A stretch of 9,768 nucleotides of DNA from NCBI GenBank assembly GCA_014379705.1, contig JACMLI010000211.1:1-9768 (forward strand), written 5' to 3'. Of the stretch, positions 5,788-9,768 are shown piece by piece. Within the stretch, counting starts at the first letter, position 1, and each line of letters starts with the position of its first letter. Origin of the DNA: Gemmatimonadaceae bacterium. Its GTDB lineage: Bacteria > Gemmatimonadota > Gemmatimonadetes > Gemmatimonadales > Gemmatimonadaceae. Made by a program: the position numbers and the translations under genes. The notes beneath the pieces are model-generated. The model was not told where the DNA came from, did no database searches, and worked only from the letters and a program-made list of their open reading frames with translations.

Positions 5788-6759
5788 ATGACCAGAATCG
5801 TCTCGGCGCCCGCATCGCTCGATGCGACGACCCGCGAGCGCCTGGATGAGCTCCTCACGGGGTCCAGCCGTACCTTCGCGCTCACCATTCCGCTGTTGCC
5901 GGAACCGACGCGCCTCGAGGTGACGCTGGCCTACCTGCTCTTCCGAGTCGCCGACACGCTGGAAGACGCCACGCGGTGGGATGCCACTCGCAGACAGGAA
6001 GAACTGGAAGCGCTGGCCAGGCTGTTCGAGACGCCGAGTGCCGCGCGCGCCGTGGAGATGGCGGCCGGATGGCGGGCGGACCCGCCGCTCGATCACGCGG
6101 GATACCTCGAACTGCTGAGTGAGCTTCCCCTCGTCCTCGCGGCTTCGCAGTCCCTGACCCCGGCGTCGTGGGCGATCATTGCGCGGCACTCGGCACGCAC
6201 GACGCGAGGCATGGCCACGTTCGTGGCACGGGCTGGTGAAGGTCCGTTGCGGCTGCGCGACCTCGCCGATCTGCGCGCTTATTGCTACACGGTCGCGGGG
6301 ATCGTGGGCGAGATGCTCACGGAGCTCTTCCTGCTCGGTCGCCAGCAGCTCGCGGGCATCGCCACCGAGTTGCGCGCGGATGCCTCGGCGTTCGGCGAGG
6401 GGCTACAGCTGGTGAACATCCTCAAGGACGCCGATGCCGACGCCGAAGAAGGGCGGCGCTTCCTGCCCGTCGGAGCCGACAGGGCCGGCATCTTCGAGAT
6501 GGCATTCGACGGGCTCGACAAGGCATCGCGCTACTGTGCGCGTCTCGAAGCCGCGGGTGCGGAGCGCGGCTTGCTGGCGTCGATCGCGCTCCCAATCGTG
6601 CTCGCGCGCGCGACCTTGCAGCGCGTGCAGCGCCTCGGCCCGGGGGCGAAGCTTGGGCGAGTGCAGGTGGCTGGACTGCTCGCCCGCCTGCATGGTGCGA
6701 TCGCGATGGGGCGACTCGCCGAGTTCGTCACCGAGAAGACGCCCGCCGTCCAAACGTAG
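5788..6759 (+). CDS. Squalene/phytoene synthase family protein
   Basis: 323 aa from the ATG at 5788; an in-frame ATG at 5743 would add 15 basic/proline residues. The enzyme would condense two prenyl diphosphates head-to-head. Visible motifs: SSRTFALTIPLLPEP (26-40), the first Asp-rich motif DTLED (56-60) in LLFRVADTLED, YCYTVAGIVGEM (165-176), and the second Asp-rich motif DADAD (214-218) within QLVNILKDADADAEEGRRF. Both metal-binding motifs are intact, so it should be active. Members make squalene, dehydrosqualene or phytoene, including the HpnC/HpnD hopanoid enzymes; this sequence alone does not decide between them. No desaturase, cyclase or other carotenoid/hopanoid gene is adjacent, so it stands alone here. 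No Shine-Dalgarno: the bases before 5788 are a pyrimidine run (CTCCCTTACCTCCTTCC). Confidence 0.9.
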   Translation: MTRIVSAPASLDATTRERLDELLTGSSRTFALTIPLLPEPTRLEVTLAYLLFRVADTLEDATRWDATRRQEELEALARLFETPSAARAVEMAAGWRADPPLDHAGYLELLSELPLVLAASQSLTPASWAIIARHSARTTRGMATFVARAGEGPLRLRDLADLRAYCYTVAGIVGEMLTELFLLGRQQLAGIATELRADASAFGEGLQLVNILKDADADAEEGRRFLPVGADRAGIFEMAFDGLDKASRYCARLEAAGAERGLLASIALPIVLARATLQRVQRLGPGAKLGRVQVAGLLARLHGAIAMGRLAEFVTEKTPAVQT

Positions 6760-6775
6760 CCGCTACACAAGCAGC

Positions 6776-6831
6776 GGGTGTGATCCCCGAAGGAATCACA
6801 CCCAGGTTGGCAGAGCCGCGCCAGTCGCGGC
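6776..6831. terminator. Two hairpins between convergent genes, probable bidirectional terminator
   Basis: The first hairpin is GGGTGTGATCC (6776-6786) with GGAATCACACCC (6792-6803), a stem of about 11 bp with one bulged A. The second is GCCGCG (6815-6820) with CGCGGC (6826-6831), a perfect 6-bp stem with a 5-base loop. They begin 16 bp after the synthase stop codon and end before the 3' end of the opposite-strand small gene at 6849. No long T-run follows either stem, so termination efficiency is uncertain. Confidence 0.6.
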
Positions 6832-6848
6832 GCCGTGTGTGCGGAAGC

Positions 6849-7058
6849 TCAGCTGTCGTCGATGTCCTCGCGTTTGCGACGTGACGACTCATCGCGCTCC
6901 GCAGGATCCGAATCCCGGTACTCCGGTTTGCTGTCTCCCCCGCCGCCACCGTAGAGGTGATCGTCGGGGTTCCGGGGTGCTTTCGCCGGCGGTGGATTGG
7001 GCCGCGGGCTGCCGGTCGTCGGGTCTCTGCTGAGTCGTTTCTCGATGGGTCTATCCAT
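6849..7058 (-). CDS. Small hydrophilic hypothetical protein (69 aa)
   Basis: 69 aa, not recognised. The start is well supported: on the minus strand GGAGGA (7069-7064) lies 5 bp before the ATG (7058-7056), the only strong Shine-Dalgarno in the window. The reading frame stays open further upstream to an ATG at 7130, but that start has no such signal. The protein is very polar and probably disordered: a basic N-terminus (MDRPIEKRLSRD), a Pro-rich middle (GSPRPNPPPAKAPRNPDD), a GGGGG run, and a charged C-terminus (DESSRRKREDIDDS). It has no membrane segment, signal peptide or Cys. It is convergent with the synthase gene and divergent from the metallopeptidase. Length and composition recall small stress-type or nucleic-acid-associated proteins, but no function is claimed. 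Confidence 0.65.
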   Translation of the reverse strand: MDRPIEKRLSRDPTTGSPRPNPPPAKAPRNPDDHLYGGGGGDSKPEYRDSDPAERDESSRRKREDIDDS

Positions 7059-7377
7059 GAGGTTCCTCCAGGTGCGATGAAACCGCGAGCGATGCATCTG
7101 GTCATCGCGATCGCACTCACACGTTGCCATGGGCTACATCGAGGCACATCTACCTCGTGGGCGATATTTCCCGCCCATAAAGGGGTGAGCAGGGAGCCGA
7201 GCCGTGTGCATCGAGCCCAACTGGTCCTGCAGCTGAATGATCACGGCATTCCTACCGGGGTCGACGACGTGGCAGGGGTGTCCTCCTTCCATTCGGCGGG
7301 TTGCCGCACCAGCGCGCAGCGCGCTAACTCGCAGGCTGGGCTATTCGTCGTTGCATGCCTCACTCATCGTGTCGATC
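7059..7377. other. Intergenic stretch between divergent genes
   Basis: About 320 bp with no supported gene. It holds the Shine-Dalgarno of the small minus-strand gene (7064-7069), a short inverted repeat CGAGG/CCTCG (7140-7144 and 7153-7157), an AT-richer patch around GATATTTCCCGCCCATAAAG (7163-7182), and a TATTCG (7342-7347) upstream of the metallopeptidase. I could not match a -35/-10 pair with confidence. Open frames across it (for example + strand 6957-7439) have no family resemblance and overlap a better-supported gene. Confidence 0.5.
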
Positions 7378-8859
7378 GTGACCACTTGCCTGCGGCATTG
7401 CGGTGCCGCCCTGATCGTCGTGCTCGCCGCGTGCGGTAGCGGCGACCAGGGCACCACCCCACCGCCACCACCGCCGAGCGGCCTGTCACTCGACGTTGTG
7501 GGTGGCAACCAACAGCGTGGACTCACTGCACGCCCTCTCGCCGACTCGCTCACCGTACGCGTCCATACGTCGGGAACGCCTGCGGCGGGCGCCACCGTGA
7601 CCTGGGCAACAAGCAGCGGACAGCTCTCCGCCTCGTCGTCGACGACCGATGCGAATGGGCTGGCTCGCGTTCAATGGATTCCTGGCACCGGCGAGGTCGC
7701 GGCCACGGCGGCGGTCGGCGCCCTTCCTGCCGCTACATTCAACGCGACGACCCGCGTCGGCGGCTCGTGCATGCTCAAGCCGGCCCCAGCCATCCAGCGA
7801 TTCTCACTCGGGCCCACCGACTACACGCTCAGCCTCCGCGCGACGAATGCGCTACGCGTGGCGGTATTGTTTGTGGACTTCCCCGATGCCGGGGCCACGG
7901 AGACGCCGGCAAGCCTGGTGAACAGCGTCGTCACTCCCGGCCTCCAACTGATGTCGGAGATGTCGTACGGCAAGGTGCGGATCACGCCGGTGGCCTTCCC
8001 GACGTGGTATCGCATGCCCAAGGCCATCACGACGTACACATGGACCACCTTCGCGGGGCAGCGCGACTACCTGCTCGATGTCCTGTCGGTGACGGATGCC
8101 GCGATCGACTTCTCGACCTTCGATGCGTTGTACGTCTTCACGCCGCCAAACGGCTCGAAGCCGATTTCACCAACGTTCAATGGAGGCACCACGGCGAACG
8201 TGGTGGCGGACGGACGCAACTTCGGCAACGCGGTCACGTTCGGCATTGACTCACGCCAGTACGGACCGGCCGTCCTCGCGCACGAGACGGGGCACATGCT
8301 TGGCCTCGTCGACCTCTATGCCTTCCAGCCTTCCGGCGGGACGTTTTCCGGTCACACGTTCAAGTTCGTTGGGTCGTGGACGTTGATGTCGAACATCTTC
8401 CGGCCGTCGCACTACCTGACGTGGGAGAAGCGCAAGCTCGGCTTCATCGACGAGTCGCAGGTCGATTGCCTCGATGCACCCGGAGGTGTGGAGGCCGTGC
8501 TGACGCCGAACCACGCCATCGGTGGTCGCAAGATGGTCATCGTCACGCTCGACGCGTCGAGCGCGATCGTGATCGAGGCACGGGCGCGCCAGGGGCTCGA
8601 CGCGAACCTCTGCGATGAGGGCGTGCTGGTCTACCTCGTCGATGCCGGCACCGCGCCTGGATCCGGGCCTGCGGTCGTCCTGGGGTCGCGCACGACGACG
8701 ACGGGCGCGGCGTTCACGCAGTGCGGCCCGTGGGCCGACGGGACATTCGGCGTCGGGCCCGGCGCAGTGTCGAGTTGGACCCACGCCGCGAGCGGCGTCT
8801 CCATCAGCGTGATCGGTGTCGAGGCTGGGGGAGCGCATCGGATCCGCGTGAAGCGCTAG
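7378..8859 (+). CDS. M6-like (immune inhibitor A-type) metallopeptidase lipoprotein with Ig-like domain
   Basis: 493 aa from a GTG at 7378. That start gives MTTCLRHCGAALIVVLAAC, a compact lipoprotein signal with the lipobox Cys at residue 19. The frame is open back to an ATG at 7237 (47 more residues), and a GTG at 7369 is another option. After the Cys come a Pro-rich linker (TTPPPPPPSG) and a bacterial Ig-like (Big_1-type) domain with AGATVTWATSSGQLSA and DANGLARVQW (about residues 35-125). The peptidase domain has HETGHMLGLVDLY (302-314): zinc ligands His302 and His306, catalytic Glu303, and Asp312 as probable third ligand of HExxHxxGxxD. The later SWTLMSN with Met337 resembles the M6 Met-turn. 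It probably works outside the inner membrane, cutting proteins. No propeptide or other M6 gene is evident. A role as a peptidase is likely; its target is unknown. Confidence 0.85.
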   Translation: MTTCLRHCGAALIVVLAACGSGDQGTTPPPPPPSGLSLDVVGGNQQRGLTARPLADSLTVRVHTSGTPAAGATVTWATSSGQLSASSSTTDANGLARVQWIPGTGEVAATAAVGALPAATFNATTRVGGSCMLKPAPAIQRFSLGPTDYTLSLRATNALRVAVLFVDFPDAGATETPASLVNSVVTPGLQLMSEMSYGKVRITPVAFPTWYRMPKAITTYTWTTFAGQRDYLLDVLSVTDAAIDFSTFDALYVFTPPNGSKPISPTFNGGTTANVVADGRNFGNAVTFGIDSRQYGPAVLAHETGHMLGLVDLYAFQPSGGTFSGHTFKFVGSWTLMSNIFRPSHYLTWEKRKLGFIDESQVDCLDAPGGVEAVLTPNHAIGGRKMVIVTLDASSAIVIEARARQGLDANLCDEGVLVYLVDAGTAPGSGPAVVLGSRTTTTGAAFTQCGPWADGTFGVGPGAVSSWTHAASGVSISVIGVEAGGAHRIRVKR

Positions 8860-8861
8860 CG

Positions 8862-9112
8862 ACGACGCTGGGTCCCGGTTCTCGGCTCGCTGCGCTCGCC
8901 GGACCGGGATGACAACCTGGGCGTGCGCTCGCCGGACCGGGATGACAACCTGGGCCTGCGCTCGCCGGACCGGGATAACAACCTGGGCCTGCACTCGCCG
9001 GACCGGGATAACAACCTGGGCCTGCGCTCGCCGGACCGGGTGACACTCCTGAACACCCCGTCATCCCGGACAAGCGAGCGTGAGCGAGCGCAGATCCGGG
9101 ACCCAGCGTCGT
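8862..9112. repeat. Inverted-repeat element with an internal array of 33-bp tandem units
   Basis: Left arm 8862-8913 and right arm 9060-9112 are imperfect inverted repeats of about 52 bp. The outermost 17 bp are exact (ACGACGCTGGGTCCCGG against CCGGGACCCAGCGTCGT), and the inner ends GGGATGAC/GTCATCCC also match. Starting in the inner left arm are four near-identical 33-bp units at 8895, 8928, 8961 and 8994, then a partial fifth at 9027-9040. Each begins CTCGCCGGACCGGG and ends AACCTGGGCSTGCR. Units differ by at most a few bases (ATGAC or ATAAC; GTGCG, CTGCG or CTGCA). The element starts 2 bp after the metallopeptidase stop and ends about 40 bp before the PadR regulatory palindrome. There are no spacers, so it is not a CRISPR array. 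Confidence 0.9.
8895..9040. repeat. 33-bp tandem repeat (four full copies and one partial)
   Basis: Copies start at 8895, 8928, 8961, 8994 and 9027. Period is exactly 33 bp, a multiple of three, which is why open frames cross it on both strands (repeating RSPDRDDNLGL on the + strand). Copies 1-2 share ATGAC, and copies 3-4 share ATAAC, consistent with stepwise duplication. The unit includes the inner end of the surrounding inverted repeat's left arm. Confidence 0.95.
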
Positions 9113-9154
9113 GGACGAGCCAAACCTTCTTGCCGTTGCTGGTGTCCGAGTGCA

Positions 9155-9173
9155 TATAGGCACTTTGCCTATA
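9155..9173. promoter_or_regulatory. Perfect palindrome, candidate PadR operator overlapping the promoter
   Basis: TATAGGCACTTTGCCTATA: 7-bp perfect arms around ACTTT, 32 bp before the padR start codon. Its left arm can serve as a -10 (TATAGG, with TTGCCG at 9130-9135 and a long 19-bp spacer), and the right arm also resembles one (TATAGC at 9170-9175). PadR proteins bind as dimers to palindromes in their own promoters, so autorepression is a reasonable inference. The best-known PadR consensus is ATGT-N8-ACAT, which this is not. Confidence 0.6.
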
Positions 9174-9205
9174 GCCCCCGCGCCTCCTCCTCCTCGCGAC
9201 CACCG

Positions 9206-9562
9206 ATGGCCGACCCCCGTGAGCTCCTCCCCATGCGCCCCGTCGACTTCCTGGTCCTGCTCATGCTCGCCCAGGGCGATCGGCACGGGTACGGCATCAT
9301 GCAGGACGTGGAAGCGCACACCGGCGGAGACGTGCAACTCGAAGCGGGGTCGCTCTATCGGACCATTCGCCGGCTCGAGGAGCAGGGACTGCTGACCGAG
9401 TCCGGCCGGCGACCCTCGGCCGATCGGGACGACGAACGCCGGCGCTATTACCGGCTGACTCCGATGGGACGACGCGTCGTCGGCGCCGAGGCCGATCGGT
9501 TGCGCGCGCTCGTCCGGCTCGCCGAGGCAGCGCAGGTCCTCGCACCCGAGGCGCGGGCCTGA
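9206..9562 (+). CDS. PadR family transcriptional repressor
   Basis: 118 aa, the compact size of PadR regulators. The winged-helix domain shows the family hallmarks: FLVLLMLAQGDRHGYGIMQD (about residues 13-32), GSLYRTIRRLEEQGLL (about 48-63) for the recognition helix region, and RRYYRLTPMGRRV (about 78-90) for the wing. A short C-terminal helix (about 95-118) would serve dimerisation. The frame extends up to an ATG at 9080, but that part lies within the repeat and has no family resemblance, so 9206 is chosen; 9233 is also possible. It is followed after 2 bp by a permease-like gene, so the two are probably co-transcribed and the regulator likely controls that gene. A palindrome upstream is a likely operator. 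No Shine-Dalgarno is seen; the leader has CCTCCTCCTCC. Confidence 0.93.
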   Translation: MADPRELLPMRPVDFLVLLMLAQGDRHGYGIMQDVEAHTGGDVQLEAGSLYRTIRRLEEQGLLTESGRRPSADRDDERRRYYRLTPMGRRVVGAEADRLRALVRLAEAAQVLAPEARA

Positions 9563-9564
9563 CC

Positions 9565-9768
9565 ATGCCTGAATACGAACGTACGAAGCCGCGCGACTGG
9601 CACGAGCGTGCCTACCGCGCCCTGCTGCGGACTTACCCGCCGCGCTTCCGGAAGGCGTACGGTGACGCGATGGTCGAGTTCTTCCGCGACCGCCTCACCG
9701 ACATGCGCCGCACCCACGGCGTGGCCGGCGTGCTCGCCACGTGGGGGAACGCGCTCTCCGACGCGCTG
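9565..9768 (+). CDS. N-terminus of an ADOP-like permease or permease-associated protein (cut by window end)
   Basis: 68 codons with no stop before the window end. Begins MPEYERTKPRDWHERAYRAL, followed by LLRTYPPRFRKAYGDAMVEF and FRDRLTDMRRTHGVAGV. The YRALLRTYPPRFRKAYGDAM pattern resembles the soluble prefix domain at the N-terminus of MacB/FtsX-like ADOP permeases that often follow PadR genes in Acidobacteria and Gemmatimonadota. That assignment is from family memory and gene order. The transmembrane part lies beyond the window, and a short stand-alone prefix-domain protein is possible. The ATG follows the padR stop by 2 bp, implying translational coupling. Confidence 0.65.
   Translation, partial: MPEYERTKPRDWHERAYRALLRTYPPRFRKAYGDAMVEFFRDRLTDMRRTHGVAGVLATWGNALSDAL

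Noticed and set aside
6957..7439. A 160-codon plus-strand frame across the gap before the metallopeptidase
   Set aside because: Overlaps the small minus-strand gene that has a strong Shine-Dalgarno, and its translation shows no domain or signal peptide.
8895..9040. Possible CRISPR array (regular 33-bp repeats)
   Set aside because: Units abut directly with no unique spacers, and no cas gene is nearby.
8804..9337. Repeating GPASAGPGCYP protein on the minus strand and RSPDRDDNLGL repeats on the plus strand
   Set aside because: The frames exist only because the 33-bp DNA unit is a multiple of three. They have no signal for translation and run into the metallopeptidase or PadR genes.

Overview
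The window is high-GC bacterial chromosomal DNA. Several traits recall Gemmatimonadota or a similar soil phylum, but no marker gene is present, so this is inference. The traits are a GMC oxidoreductase paired with a gluconate 2-dehydrogenase subunit 3-like lipoprotein, a PadR regulator directly upstream of a permease-like gene, secreted lipoproteins with Ig-like domains, almost no Shine-Dalgarno sequences, and -10 hexamers very close to start codons. No rRNA, tRNA, CRISPR array, IS or phage gene was found.

Layout: (1) 1-1273 +, the C-terminal third of a GMC flavoprotein and a Tat/lipobox partner subunit, probably a periplasmic sugar or alcohol dehydrogenase. (2) 1316-2059 +, a PlsC-type acyltransferase, convergent with (3) 2258-3436 -, a membrane acyl-CoA/acyl-lipid desaturase with an unusual repeated C-terminal tail. 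Between them lies a long inverted repeat. (4) 3620-4177 +, a DUF2239 protein behind a near-consensus sigma70 promoter that appears to give a leaderless mRNA, divergent from the desaturase. (5) 4262-5662 +, a MATE efflux pump. (6) 5788-6759 +, a squalene/phytoene synthase family enzyme. (7) 6849-7058 -, a small hydrophilic unknown protein with the only strong Shine-Dalgarno in the window. (8) 7378-8859 +, an M6-like secreted metallopeptidase lipoprotein. (9) 9206-9562 +, a PadR repressor behind a perfect palindrome, followed 2 bp later by the start of an ADOP-like permease or permease-associated gene that runs off the end.

The genes do not form one pathway. Several act at the cell envelope: phospholipid synthesis (PlsC), acyl-chain unsaturation (desaturase), polyprenyl/hopanoid/carotenoid precursors (synthase), efflux (MATE, permease) and surface proteins (dehydrogenase subunit, peptidase).

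The most unusual content is intergenic. Three unrelated inverted-repeat elements (2094-2254, 3486-3580, 8862-9112) each combine long imperfect arms with short tandem units (8, 9 and 33 bp). The other items worth a second look are the apparent leaderless promoters, the PadR palindrome, the desaturase tail, and an octamer CGTTAGGC that contains both in-frame TTA leucine codons I could find. I see no clear multi-gene novel system such as a defence island or biosynthetic cluster.
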